61,594 nucleotides of DNA, from contig JAUSBJ010000032.1 in assembly GCA_030652035.1 (NCBI GenBank), forward strand, positions 1 through 61,594. Direction: 5' to 3'. The translations under genes were made by a program, and so were the position numbers. The notes under the pieces are model-generated. The model did not search any database. It saw only the letters and a program-made list of their open reading frames with translations, and was not told where the DNA came from. This DNA comes from Sulfurimicrobium sp. (GTDB lineage Bacteria > Pseudomonadota > Gammaproteobacteria > Burkholderiales > Sulfuricellaceae). Of this stretch, positions 47,519 to 55,937 are shown in pieces (position 1 is the stretch's first letter; each line of letters opens with the position of its first letter).

Positions 47519-48711
47519 CCTGCAACCCAGCCCGACGACCACGCCCACTGGAAGTTGTAGCCGCCCAGCCAGCCGGTGACGTCCACCACTTCGCCGATGA
47601 AAAAGAGCCCCGGCTGCGCCTTGGCTTCCATGGTCCTGGACGAGAGTGCATGGGTATCCACCCCGCCCAGCGTCACCTCCGCCTTGGCGTAACCCAGCGT
47701 CCCGGAAGGCATCAAGGCCCAGCCCTTGAGCGCTTCGGCTGCGGCTTGGATATCTCGCTTGGAAAGTTCGTTGATCGGGCGCCCCCAGCCGAACAGCGCG
47801 CACCATTCATGCGCGAAGCGGCGCGGCAGCTGCTCCGCCAGCAGGTTGGAAAGCAGCGCCTTGCTCTGGCGATGCTCGGCCAGCCAGGCCGCCGTATCCA
47901 CATCGGGCAGCAGGTCGATCTCGATCGGCTGGCGCTTGCCCCCGCCATATTCCTGCATCTGCCAGTAGCTGGAAATCTGCAATATGGCCGGCCCGGAAAG
48001 CCCGCGGTGGGTGAGCAAGACATTCTCGCGGAATGATCCGCCGTTGCAATGCGTGCTGGCATCGAGCGTGGAGCCGGACAGCGGCTTCAGGGGCACCAGC
48101 GTTTCCGGCGCCAGCGCCAGCGGCACCAGCGCCGGTTTCGGCGCCACCACGGCCAGGCCGAACTGCTCCGCCAGCTTGTAGCCGAAAGGGCTGGCCCCGA
48201 TCTGCGGCGCCGCCAGGCCGCCCGTGGCAACCACCAGCGACTGGCAACGGAAAGTGCCGCGCTCCGTGGCCACGGAAAAGCGCATGCCGTCCTTGTCCTC
48301 GATCCGTGACACCAGCCGCACGGCGCAGGGCATGGCCCATTGCACCCCGGCATCGTCGCAGGCGTCCTTCAGCATGTCGATGATGTCCTGCGCCGACTCG
48401 TCGCAGAACAGCTGGCCGTGCTCGCGCTCGTGGTATGGGATGCGGCGGCGCTCCACCATCTTGATGAAATCGTGCTGCGAAAAGCGCGCCAGGGCCGAGC
48501 GGCAGAAGTGCGCATTCTGCGACAGGTAATTTTCCGCGCCCACGCTGCGGTTACTGAAATTGCATTTCCCGCCGCCGGAAATGCGAATCCGCTCGCCGAG
48601 CTTTGAGCCATGGTCGAGCAGCAGCACGTGCCGCCCGCGCATGCCCGCCTGCGCGGCACACATCATGCCGGCAGCCCCGGCACCGATCACGATGACATCG
48701 AAAGAACTCAA
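47506..48711 (-). CDS. BaiN/HI0933-family NAD(P)/FAD-dependent oxidoreductase
   Basis: A 401-aa flavoprotein: VIVIGAGAAGMMCAAQAG, then ISGGGKCNFSNR (a BaiN/HI0933 signature), LVVATGGLAAPQIGASPFGY and the C-terminal FIGEVVDVTGWLGGYNFQWA. Widespread and mostly uncharacterised; likely cytoplasmic. It is co-transcribed with the small membrane-protein gene upstream, overlapping by 4 bp. Confidence 0.9.
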   Translation of the reverse strand: MSSFDVIVIGAGAAGMMCAAQAGMRGRHVLLLDHGSKLGERIRISGGGKCNFSNRSVGAENYLSQNAHFCRSALARFSQHDFIKMVERRRIPYHEREHGQLFCDESAQDIIDMLKDACDDAGVQWAMPCAVRLVSRIEDKDGMRFSVATERGTFRCQSLVVATGGLAAPQIGASPFGYKLAEQFGLAVVAPKPALVPLALAPETLVPLKPLSGSTLDASTHCNGGSFRENVLLTHRGLSGPAILQISSYWQMQEYGGGKRQPIEIDLLPDVDTAAWLAEHRQSKALLSNLLAEQLPRRFAHEWCALFGWGRPINELSKRDIQAAAEALKGWALMPSGTLGYAKAEVTLGGVDTHALSSRTMEAKAQPGLFFIGEVVDVTGWLGGYNFQWAWSSGWVAGQSA

Positions 48712-48941
48712 TCGGTGGGGCTTTTCTGGGTGGCAAGCAAGGCCAGCCCCAGCGGGAACGCACCGGAGAGGATCAGCGCGATGCCGGAGACCACCAGCGC
48801 CAGGCCGCCATCCGTATTGAGCAGCGGATGCACCTGGCGCAGCAGCCCCGCCATGGCCAAAAAGCCCACTACCAAAGTGATCAGGCCAAGCACTCCGAAA
48901 ATGACCGAGCTCACGGGAATACGAAAACGTTCAGAAGCCAA
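48708..48941 (-). CDS. Small two-helix membrane protein
   Basis: A 77-aa protein with two hydrophobic segments, VIFGVLGLITLVVGFLAM and GLALVVSGIALILSGAFPLG. I do not recognise a family. It overlaps the BaiN-like gene by 4 bp and starts 14 bp after the Cys-rich lipoprotein gene, so the three form a minus-strand operon. Confidence 0.65.
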   Translation of the reverse strand: MASERFRIPVSSVIFGVLGLITLVVGFLAMAGLLRQVHPLLNTDGGLALVVSGIALILSGAFPLGLALLATQKSPTD

Positions 48942-48955
48942 ACCGAGTTACTCCA

Positions 48956-49507
48956 TCAAGGGGGACAATTGCTGATGCAGCGCGTCTCGGGAATCTTCTT
49001 CCCGCCGCAGCTCAGGAAACAGGCATCATAAACCGGCTGGCAGCCGCAATCCACATCGCAGCGCTCCTGCCGCAACCGCTCGAACACAGCGTTGCGGCTG
49101 GGTTTGATCGGAGGAAAAGGAGGGGAATAATAGGGCATCCCAAAAGGAGAATAAGGCCACATGCCCCGGCGCCACAATGGGGAAGGGTAGCCCCAATTCA
49201 TCGACAGATAGAATTCATATTGCACCAGTTCCTGGCGGTAGCGATCCAGAGCGGCTCCGTAATGACTCATGGCTGCGTTGTAGCGCTCGTCCACCAGCGG
49301 TTCCAGGTCCTTCAGGCACGCCTGGGTTTTCGTGGCGCACTGCTCGCGGCATGCGGTTATTTTCTGCTCGCATCTTTCCAGGCAGGCGCGACCTGCCTCG
49401 TCAGCGGGCGCTTCATAGCGATAAGTGGACTGATGCCGGGGGGCGGCACAAGCCGCCAGTCCAAGCGCCAGAATCAGCAATGTCAGAGTTCGCAAGGCGG
49501 AGCGCAT
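48956..49507 (-). CDS. Cysteine-rich lipoprotein of unknown function
   Basis: A 183-aa protein. The signal peptide ends in a lipobox (LGLAAC). The mature part has regularly spaced cysteines (CLERCEQKITACREQCATKT, then CDVDCGCQPVYDACFLSCGG), probably disulfide-linked, and a Pro/Tyr/Trp-rich centre (residues ~105-140). A periplasmic or outer-membrane location is expected. Family unknown. Confidence 0.7.
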   Translation of the reverse strand: MRSALRTLTLLILALGLAACAAPRHQSTYRYEAPADEAGRACLERCEQKITACREQCATKTQACLKDLEPLVDERYNAAMSHYGAALDRYRQELVQYEFYLSMNWGYPSPLWRRGMWPYSPFGMPYYSPPFPPIKPSRNAVFERLRQERCDVDCGCQPVYDACFLSCGGKKIPETRCISNCPP

Positions 49508-49739
49508 GGGATACCTCCTGCAAATACAGTGAAATGAATGTCTATCATAACTTACGCTATGACCATTTTAGAATGGGTTTTATCCCTAAGGGCGCGCAGG
49601 TATGGCATGCCCGGTCTTGCTGTTGAAGGGTTGAACAAATCATAATCGCTACTTGGTCTGGCACAGGGAATACATAAAACGCCTGAAAATGTGGCCCTCC
49701 GGAGAATATGTAAACTTCAAACCTGAATTGGAAGCATGG

Positions 49740-50048
49740 ATGAGTAAAAAATCACCCGCTCTCGCTGCATTCGTCATCGCCCCCTTGATGGCCCTTTTCC
49801 TGCTCACCGCCTGCGAAAGCAAGCCCAAAACCGAGGCCGAGCGCACGGTGGAATTCCTGCGCGACCTCACGGATGAAAAAGTCGCCAGGGAATTCCATCC
49901 AGCCTACTGGGAAGGGCAATGCAAGGAAAACACCCAGATCTGGAAAAACGGCCTGAAAATCTGCCGGGACGGCGGGCCGCATCACTGGATGTGCGATGTC
50001 ATCACCACCATGCAGGATTGCCAGGCCCGTTCAGTCGGGGTTCACTGA
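49740..50048 (+). CDS. Small cysteine-containing lipoprotein
   Basis: A 102-aa protein. The start chosen is MSKKSPALAAF at 49740; the longer frame has a charged extension without a signal. The lipobox is LLTAC, followed by charged residues and four cysteines (QCKEN, KICRDG, MCDV, DCQAR). It weakly recalls EexN-type small lipoproteins, but I would not assign it. It lies alone, convergent with the exonuclease gene. Confidence 0.6.
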   Translation: MSKKSPALAAFVIAPLMALFLLTACESKPKTEAERTVEFLRDLTDEKVAREFHPAYWEGQCKENTQIWKNGLKICRDGGPHHWMCDVITTMQDCQARSVGVH

Positions 50049-50067
50049 TTTATCGTTGCAGCCTGTT

Positions 50068-50688
50068 TCACAGGCCGAGCCGGCATTTGGCGCGTTCAGC
50101 GCAGCTCTTCATCTGCGCTTTCGGCGCCTTCTGCAATGCCCGCAGAAACTCGTGCGGAACGGCGCTCAGGCCAAATTGTTGCTGGATGTCCGACAGCATT
50201 TTTACCCATAGATGGGCAGTCATTTCCGCGTCGGCCAGGGCGCGGTGATGGCGGGCCGCCGAGGGCAGGCCCAGGTGCCGGACCAGCGTTCCCAGCTTGT
50301 GATCCGGTGCCGCCGGATACACCCGGCGCGCCAGCAGCAACGAACAGGCAAATTCCTGCCGCCGCTGCTGCCTGATCCGCAACCACTCGGCATCCAGGAA
50401 CTTGCTGTCGAACGCGGCATTGTGCGCCACCAGCGGCACGTCGCCGACAAACGCCGCCAGCGCAGCCATCACCTCCGCCGCTGGCGGCGCCTTGCGTATC
50501 ATGGCGTTGGAGATGCCGGTCAGCGACTCGATAAATGCCGGAATGCGCACCCCCGAATTCATCAGGCTCTGATAGCGGTCGAGGATTTTGCCGTCTTCCA
50601 CGATGACCACCGCCACCTCGGTCGCCCGATCCCCCATGGCCGGCGAAAGGCCGGTTGTTTCAAAGTCGATGACGGCTACGGTTTCCAT
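50068..50688 (-). CDS. DnaQ-like 3'-5' exonuclease
   Basis: A 206-aa DEDDh exonuclease. Exo I is AVIDFETTGLSP, Exo II is LVAHNAAFDSKFLD, and Exo III is HHRALADAEMTAHLW. The C-terminal ~40 residues are a basic, Cys-containing tail. It is shorter than a full DNA polymerase epsilon subunit and lacks its alpha-binding tail, so it may act in repair or RNA turnover. Confidence 0.88.
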   Translation of the reverse strand: METVAVIDFETTGLSPAMGDRATEVAVVIVEDGKILDRYQSLMNSGVRIPAFIESLTGISNAMIRKAPPAAEVMAALAAFVGDVPLVAHNAAFDSKFLDAEWLRIRQQRRQEFACSLLLARRVYPAAPDHKLGTLVRHLGLPSAARHHRALADAEMTAHLWVKMLSDIQQQFGLSAVPHEFLRALQKAPKAQMKSCAERAKCRLGL

Positions 50689-50733
50689 ATTGCTTTGGTC
50701 TTCAGGGCAGCGCTGTTTGAGGTGATGTGGAGA

Positions 50734-51168
50734 TCAAGATAGTGGCGCCAAGGTGGTAACTTTTTCAAGCAACAAGTCCGCCACTTGGATAAGTTCCTTG
50801 ACCAGTTGTTCATCGATTTCCAGATGACCTTCATATTCCGCAAGGTTGCGGCGCTCATGACACAACGCCAGTATCCGCCAATGCCCAGGGCCAAAATCCA
50901 GTGTATGTTGCAGACATTGAAAAACGATGTAACGGTTTTCCGAGCGGTAACCGTGCCAGCGCAAGGCCGCAAGTGCCAAAGCATGGGAAGCGTTGTAGCC
51001 CAGATCAAAGCGGCTCTCGATGGAAAGCGTTTCCATATGCGCATCTTTCAGCCGAGCGCGGGCGGAACGCACCAAACCGTCGAATTCCTTCCGGCTGGGT
51101 GCTTCCGCTTTAAGCTGGCCGGTCTTTGCCAGATTAGCCAGGTTTTGGGAGATCACCATCCGCTCCAA
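50734..51168 (-). CDS. HEPN-fold protein paired with a nucleotidyltransferase
   Basis: A 144-aa helical protein. RFDLGYNASHALALAALRWHGY resembles the HEPN-fold proteins that pair with minimal nucleotidyltransferases. The catalytic RxxxxH motif is not clear, so RNase activity is uncertain. It overlaps the wHTH-nucleotidyltransferase gene by 35 bp. ATG 51159 is an alternative start. Together they may form a HEPN/MNT-type toxin-antitoxin module. Confidence 0.65.
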   Translation of the reverse strand: MERMVISQNLANLAKTGQLKAEAPSRKEFDGLVRSARARLKDAHMETLSIESRFDLGYNASHALALAALRWHGYRSENRYIVFQCLQHTLDFGPGHWRILALCHERRNLAEYEGHLEIDEQLVKELIQVADLLLEKVTTLAPLS

Positions 51169-51775
51169 TTAAAAATATCTTCGGCTGTTCCAGCAATCGG
51201 AACAGAAAGTCATTGCCATCCGAAAGCTTGCGTTTGAATTCATCTGGGCTGTAAACCGTCGGGTGAATGGCTCGGCCGATTTGGCTTTCGGTTTGAGCCA
51301 GAGAGGAAAACACATCGCCATAGGACAAATCTTCGCCAATCACCATCACGTCAATATCGCTACGTGCAGTATCGCTGCCCTTGGCAATCGATCCATAAAT
51401 GAAAGCCGCGAGGATTTGATCATGCAAAGGGGTCAATGCCTCACGCAGCACATCCGCCACGCCGAAGGTTTTCAGGACAATGCCGCGCAGTTCCTCGAAA
51501 ATCGGCGATTGACGGTTTGCCTGGTAGTGCTTCTGGTTGCCTATCTTCGTGACCGAAAGCAGGCCGGCTGCCGTCAGCTTTTCCAGCTCCCGTTGCACCG
51601 CACCGGTGCCAGCGCCTGCAAAGCGGACGATTTCGTTCGCGTAGTAACTCCGGTCAGGATTGCCAAACAGCAGCCCGACTACGCGCTGCTGTGTCTTGGT
51701 GAATAAGGCATCTGATAGGCTGGCTTTAATCGTTCCCATTTGGGGAATGATAATACCCATTAAGGGAGTTATCAA
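51134..51775 (-). CDS. wHTH-nucleotidyltransferase (MNT) fusion protein
   Basis: A 213-aa protein. The N-terminal winged helix-turn-helix (TQQRVVGLLFGNPDRSYYA, then AGAGTGAVQRELEKLTAAGL) is fused to a minimal nucleotidyltransferase with IYGSIAKGSDTARSDIDVMV, which gives GS-x10-DxD as in MNT antitoxins that AMPylate HEPN toxins. The true start may be MGTIKASLSD at 51739. The wHTH would allow autoregulation of the pair. It marks the left edge of the defence island. Confidence 0.75.
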   Translation of the reverse strand: MITPLMGIIIPQMGTIKASLSDALFTKTQQRVVGLLFGNPDRSYYANEIVRFAGAGTGAVQRELEKLTAAGLLSVTKIGNQKHYQANRQSPIFEELRGIVLKTFGVADVLREALTPLHDQILAAFIYGSIAKGSDTARSDIDVMVIGEDLSYGDVFSSLAQTESQIGRAIHPTVYSPDEFKRKLSDGNDFLFRLLEQPKIFLIGADGDLPKPG

Positions 51776-51905
51776 GCTTTGTGCATTGTCGTAATAGATG
51801 ATCGGGATACGTTTCCTATTGTTTGAAATTCAGCGCCACACCCTTTGATCGGCGGGTCTCATGGGGCCGAATATGCTAGGATGCTGAAAACCCAATCATT
51901 AAACA

Positions 51906-54900
51906 ATGTCTCCAGAAGCCACTGCCCGTAAGAATATCGACCGATTGCTGCAAGCGGCAGGCTGGCACGTCTGCGATGCGGCCGCCGCCAACATCCACGC
52001 CGCGCGTGGTGTGGCGATCCGCGAGTTCCCGCTCCCCGGCCACGGCTTTGCCGACTACCTGCTCTACATCGATGGCAAAGCTGCTGGCGTGATCGAAGCC
52101 AAGAAAGAAGGCGTCACCCTCAGCGGCGTCGAAACCCAATCCGACAAATACACCCAGGGGCTGCCCGCCGGCCTGCCGCGCTGGGGCAATCCGCTGCCGT
52201 TTTCGTACCAATCCACCGGCGTGGAAACGCGCTTCACCAATGGTCTCGACCCCACACCCCGCGCCCGCCCGGTATTTGCTTTTCACAAGCCCGAGTTGCT
52301 GGCCGACTGGCTGGAAAGCACACAGAACAAAGCTGCCGAGCCTGCCGCAACCTATGGCGCTGATGGCAAAACCTTCCTCGCCCGCCTGCAAGCCATGCCG
52401 CCGCTGAAAGAAGAAGGCCTGTGGCCCGCCCAGATCACGGCGATCAACAACCTCGAAAAATCCCTCAAGGAAAACCGCCCGCGCGCCCTGATCCAGATGG
52501 CCACCGGCTCGGGCAAGACCTTCACCTCGATTTCCTTCATCTACCGCCTGATCAAGTTCGCCGGGGCGCGGCGCATCCTGTTCCTGGTCGACCGCGGCAA
52601 CCTCGCCGACCAGACCCTCAAGGAATTCCAGCAATACGTCTCGCCCTACAACAACTTCAAGTTCAGCGAGGAATACATCGTCCAGCGCTTGCAGGGCAAC
52701 CAGATCGACAGCACTGCCCGCGTCTGCATCTGCACTATCCAGCGCCTGTATTCCATGCTCAAGGGCCGCGACCTGCCGGCCGACCTGGAAGAAGAATCGG
52801 TGGACCAGCTCGGCAAGCTGTTCAAGGAACCCGAGCCCATCGAATACAACCCCAGCATCCCCATCGAAACCTTCGACATCATCGTCACCGACGAAGCCCA
52901 CCGCTCCATCTACAACCTGTGGGCGCAGGTGCTGGAATACTTCGACGCCTACCTCGTCGGCCTCACCGCCACGCCAGGCAAGCAGACCTTCGGCTTCTTC
53001 CACCAGAACCTGGTGATGGAATACAACCACGAAATGGCCGTGGCCGACGGCGTCAACGTCAACTACGACGTCTACCGCATCAAGACCGCCATCACCGAGC
53101 AGGGCAGCAAGGTTGAAGCCGGCTACTACGTGGAAAAGCAGGAACGCGACACCCGCAAGACCCGCTGGGAGGAACTCGACGACGACTTCGCCTACGACCC
53201 CAACCAGCTCGACCGCGACGTCGTCACCCCCGACCAGATCCGTACCATCGTGCGCACCTTTCGGGATAAATTATTCAGCGAAATCTTCCCCGGCCGCACC
53301 GAAGTGCCCAAGACCCTCATCTTCGCCAAGGACGACAACCACGCCGAAAACATCGTCGAAATCCTGCGCGAGGAATTCGGCAAGGGCAACGACTTCGCCC
53401 AGAAGATCACCTACCGCACCACCGGCGCCACGCCCAAGGAACTCATCAAAGCCTTCCGCAACAGCTACCACCCCCGCGTCGCCGTCACCGTCGACATGAT
53501 CGCCACCGGCACCGACATCAAGCCGGTGGAAATCGTCTTCTTCATGCGTGCCGTCAAGTCGCGCGGCTTCTTCGAGCAGATGAAAGGCCGCGGCGTGCGC
53601 GTCATCAAGCCCGACGACCTCAGGGCCGTCACCCCCGACGCCCAAGCCAAGGACCACTTCGTCATCATCGACGCCGTCGGCGTGTGCGAGCAGGACAAGA
53701 CCGACGCCCGCCCCATGGAGAAAAAGCCCAGCGTCAGCTTCGAGCGCCTGCTGCAAGCCGTCGCCTTCGGCAACACCGAAGACGAGGTCATCACCAGCAT
53801 CGCCGGCCGCCTGGCCAGAATGGAACACCGCATCAGCGCCGAAGACGACGCCAGGATTCGCGCCGCCAGCGGCGGCCTAGGCCTGAAAGACCTCGCCCAT
53901 CAGTTGGTAGCTGCACTTTCGCCTGACCTCGTAGAAGCGGCGTCCCGCCGCTTGCCAATGGAAACCGCTGACGATTACGCGGGATACGGCTTCCTCGATC
54001 CCAATGCGCCTATCGAGATGCAGCGCGCCAACCTTCCACACTGGCGGCAGGATGAGGCCAGCTATTTCGTCACCTTCCGTCTGGCGGATTCGCTACCCAA
54101 ACAACGTCTCATCGCTTGGCGGGAAGCACGCGCCGACTGGCTGACGCGCAACCCACGCCCCTGGTCAGCCTCACAGGAAACCGACTATGCAGAGCGCTTT
54201 TCCGCCCGCATCGAGATCGAGTCCTGGCTGGACGCCGGTGTGGGAAGCTGCGCTCTGGCAAACCCTCAAACACGCGAGCTGATGGAAAAGGCATTGAGGC
54301 ATTTCGATGGTGAACGCTACCGGCTCGGAAAATATGTGGTGGCCGCCAACCATGTCCACGTGATCGTCACGCCACTGCCGGGACACGAACTCTCCGCAAT
54401 CCTGCATAGCTGGAAAAGCTACACGGCCAAACAGATATTGCAGTCAGAAGCGGCGTCCGTCCGCCTGTCGGAAGGCACGATCTCAATCTGGCAAAAAGAA
54501 TCCTACGACCGTATCGTACGCTCGTCCGAAGAGCTGTTTCGCATTGAGCACTATATTCAGCGGCATTCCGAATACGAATTGAGCGCGGCGGACAAGCGGC
54601 GAGACGCCGCTTCCACGGCGATGCAGCAGGCTCGGACAATCGCGTCCAAACCCCTCTGCGACCCCGCCCTGCGCCAGTTGATTCTGGATATCAAGGCCAA
54701 AAACGAACTCACCATCGACCACGTCAGCCAGGACCAGGTCATCGAAGCCGGCTTCAGCCAGGCAGCCCTCGACCGCGCCAAAGGCCTGGTGAAGTCCTTC
54801 GAGCAATTCATCGCCGACCACAAGGACGAAATCACCGCCCTGCAAATCCTCTACAGCAAGCCCTACAAACAGCGCCTCACCTTCGAGGCCGTGAAGGAAC

Positions 54901-55355
54901 TCGCCGACGCCATCGAAAAGCCGCCCTACCTGTGGAACGAATCCCAGCTCTGGCAAGCCTACGCCGCGCTGGAAGCCAGCAAGGTCAAAGGCGCCAGCGC
55001 GCCGCGCATCCTCACCGACCTGGTTTCCCTGGTGCGCTTCGCTATCCATCAGGACAACGAACTCGTGCCGTTCCCAGAACGCGTCAACGCCAACTTCAAG
55101 GCTTGGGTGGAAGCGGCGTCCCGCCGCTTGGCTGAAACAAAGCGGCAAGATGCCGCTTCTACGGGCTTCACCCCCGAACAAATGAAATGGCTGGAAATGA
55201 TCCGCGACCACATCGCCGCCAACCTCGGCATAGCACCGGACGACTTCGAATACGCGCCCTTCGCCCAGGAAGGTGGATTGGGCAAGGTGTATCAGCTCTT
55301 CGGCGATGAACTGAACACGCTCATTGAGCAACTGAACGAGAGCTTGGCGGCATGA
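51906..55355 (+). CDS. hsdR: Type I restriction enzyme R subunit containing an in-frame RAYT transposase
   Basis: A 1149-aa protein. Residues ~1-130 hold the PD-(D/E)xK nuclease (FADYLLYIDGKAAGVIEAKK). The motor has MATGSGKTFTSI, DEAHRS, LTATP and QMKGRGVRV. Residues ~677-902 are not HsdR but a Y1-type REP-associated transposase. The usual HsdR C-terminal half resumes with LRQLILDIKAKNELTIDHVS and runs to APFAQEGGLGKVYQLFGDEL. A second insertion of ~20 codons is a REP doublet (residues ~1069-1085). Without both inserts the length would be about 900 aa, normal for the family. No frameshift or stop is present. Whether the enzyme still translocates and cuts DNA is open. Confidence 0.92.
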   Translation: MSPEATARKNIDRLLQAAGWHVCDAAAANIHAARGVAIREFPLPGHGFADYLLYIDGKAAGVIEAKKEGVTLSGVETQSDKYTQGLPAGLPRWGNPLPFSYQSTGVETRFTNGLDPTPRARPVFAFHKPELLADWLESTQNKAAEPAATYGADGKTFLARLQAMPPLKEEGLWPAQITAINNLEKSLKENRPRALIQMATGSGKTFTSISFIYRLIKFAGARRILFLVDRGNLADQTLKEFQQYVSPYNNFKFSEEYIVQRLQGNQIDSTARVCICTIQRLYSMLKGRDLPADLEEESVDQLGKLFKEPEPIEYNPSIPIETFDIIVTDEAHRSIYNLWAQVLEYFDAYLVGLTATPGKQTFGFFHQNLVMEYNHEMAVADGVNVNYDVYRIKTAITEQGSKVEAGYYVEKQERDTRKTRWEELDDDFAYDPNQLDRDVVTPDQIRTIVRTFRDKLFSEIFPGRTEVPKTLIFAKDDNHAENIVEILREEFGKGNDFAQKITYRTTGATPKELIKAFRNSYHPRVAVTVDMIATGTDIKPVEIVFFMRAVKSRGFFEQMKGRGVRVIKPDDLRAVTPDAQAKDHFVIIDAVGVCEQDKTDARPMEKKPSVSFERLLQAVAFGNTEDEVITSIAGRLARMEHRISAEDDARIRAASGGLGLKDLAHQLVAALSPDLVEAASRRLPMETADDYAGYGFLDPNAPIEMQRANLPHWRQDEASYFVTFRLADSLPKQRLIAWREARADWLTRNPRPWSASQETDYAERFSARIEIESWLDAGVGSCALANPQTRELMEKALRHFDGERYRLGKYVVAANHVHVIVTPLPGHELSAILHSWKSYTAKQILQSEAASVRLSEGTISIWQKESYDRIVRSSEELFRIEHYIQRHSEYELSAADKRRDAASTAMQQARTIASKPLCDPALRQLILDIKAKNELTIDHVSQDQVIEAGFSQAALDRAKGLVKSFEQFIADHKDEITALQILYSKPYKQRLTFEAVKELADAIEKPPYLWNESQLWQAYAALEASKVKGASAPRILTDLVSLVRFAIHQDNELVPFPERVNANFKAWVEAASRRLAETKRQDAASTGFTPEQMKWLEMIRDHIAANLGIAPDDFEYAPFAQEGGLGKVYQLFGDELNTLIEQLNESLAA
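53931..54617 (+). mobile_element. REP-RAYT-REP unit embedded in frame in hsdR
   Basis: The left REP hairpin is AAGCGGCG-TCC-CGCCGCTT (53935-53953) and the right is AAGCGGCG-AGA-CGCCGCTT (54594-54612), in opposite orientation. Between them a RAYT can start at ATG 53958 in the hsdR frame. Family marks are NLPHWRQDEASYFVTFRLAD at the front, the HUH metal motif AANHVHVIVTPLP, and the catalytic tyrosine in WQKESYDRIVR. The RAYT has no stop: its end (SAADKRRDAAST) is coded by the right REP and reading continues into HsdR. Confidence 0.85.
55107..55162. repeat. REP doublet (BIME-like) in frame near the hsdR 3' end
   Basis: AAGCGGCG-TCC-CGCCGCTT (55111-55129) is identical to the left REP of the RAYT unit. 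AAGCGGCA-AGA-TGCCGCTT (55140-55158) lies in the opposite orientation, 10 bp on. It encodes EAASRRLAETKRQDAAST inside HsdR between KAWV and GFTPEQ. Confidence 0.85.
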
Positions 55356-55370
55356 ATAAAACCAAGAAAA

Positions 55371-55387
55371 GGACTATAATAAAGTCC
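55371..55387 (+). promoter_or_regulatory. Palindrome enclosing a -10 box before the toxin-antitoxin pair
   Basis: GGACT (55371-55375) and AGTCC (55383-55387) flank ATAATAA, and TATAAT (55375-55380) is a perfect -10 element. An antitoxin bound here would block its own promoter. No good -35 was found at 17 bp. Confidence 0.45.
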
Positions 55388-55414
55388 AATTAAACGGTCA
55401 TAACGGAGCCCGCC

Positions 55415-55660
55415 ATGGAACTGCTCTACACCAACGCATCAGTCAGCATCAGCGAACTCAAGAAGAACCCCACCGCCGTCATCGAGCATGCGGAAGGCTT
55501 TCCCGTCGCCGTGCTCAACCACAACAAACCCGCCGCCTACCTGGTGCCCGTTGCCGCCTTCGAGGCCATGATGGAAAAGCTGGACGACATCGAGCTGGCG
55601 CGTCTGGTCAAGGAACGCGAGCACGAGCCCACGGTCCGAGTCGAGCCGAATGCCCTATAG
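55415..55660 (+). CDS. Phd/YefM-family antitoxin (StbD-like)
   Basis: An 81-aa protein. SVSISELKKNPTAVIEHAEG and FPVAVLNHNKPAAYLVPVAAFE are typical of the Phd/YefM antitoxin DNA-binding domain, and the charged C-terminus would wrap the toxin. The downstream relE-like gene overlaps by 11 bp. A palindrome with a -10 box lies upstream. The pair is inserted between two copies of the hsdR 3' end. Confidence 0.85.
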   Translation: MELLYTNASVSISELKKNPTAVIEHAEGFPVAVLNHNKPAAYLVPVAAFEAMMEKLDDIELARLVKEREHEPTVRVEPNAL

Positions 55661-55937
55661 CCTCGAATTCCGGGAAAGTGCCTGGAAGGAGTGGCAGAAG
55701 CTCGACCGCCCCCTGCGGGATCAATTCAAGGCCAAGCTCCTGGAGCGGCTGGAAAATCCCCGCCTCGAATCCGCACGGCTCACCGGTATGTCCGACTGCT
55801 ACAAGATCAAGCTGCGCGCCGCGGGCTACAGGCTGGTCTACCAGGTATTCGACGAGCGCGTGGTCGTGGTCGTAGTGGCCGTGGGCAAGCGGGAAGACAG
55901 TGCCGTGTACCGCAAGGCTGGGAAGCGGCTGAAATGA
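55650..55937 (+). CDS. RelE/StbE-family toxin
   Basis: A 95-aa RelE-fold protein. MPYSLEFRESAWKEWQKLDR begins it, with RLTGMSDCYKIKLRAAGYRL and a final GKREDSAVYRKAGKRLK. Basic residues on the last strand and helix fit ribosome-dependent mRNA cleavage. Its stop (TGA, 55935-55937) lies within the first bases of the duplicated hsdR 3' segment. Confidence 0.87.
   Translation: MPYSLEFRESAWKEWQKLDRPLRDQFKAKLLERLENPRLESARLTGMSDCYKIKLRAAGYRLVYQVFDERVVVVVVAVGKREDSAVYRKAGKRLK

Noticed and set aside
51876..53030. 384-aa minus-strand frame opposite hsdR, and similar ones at 54483-55331 and 56029-57144
   Set aside because: Low-complexity shadow frames of high-GC genes.
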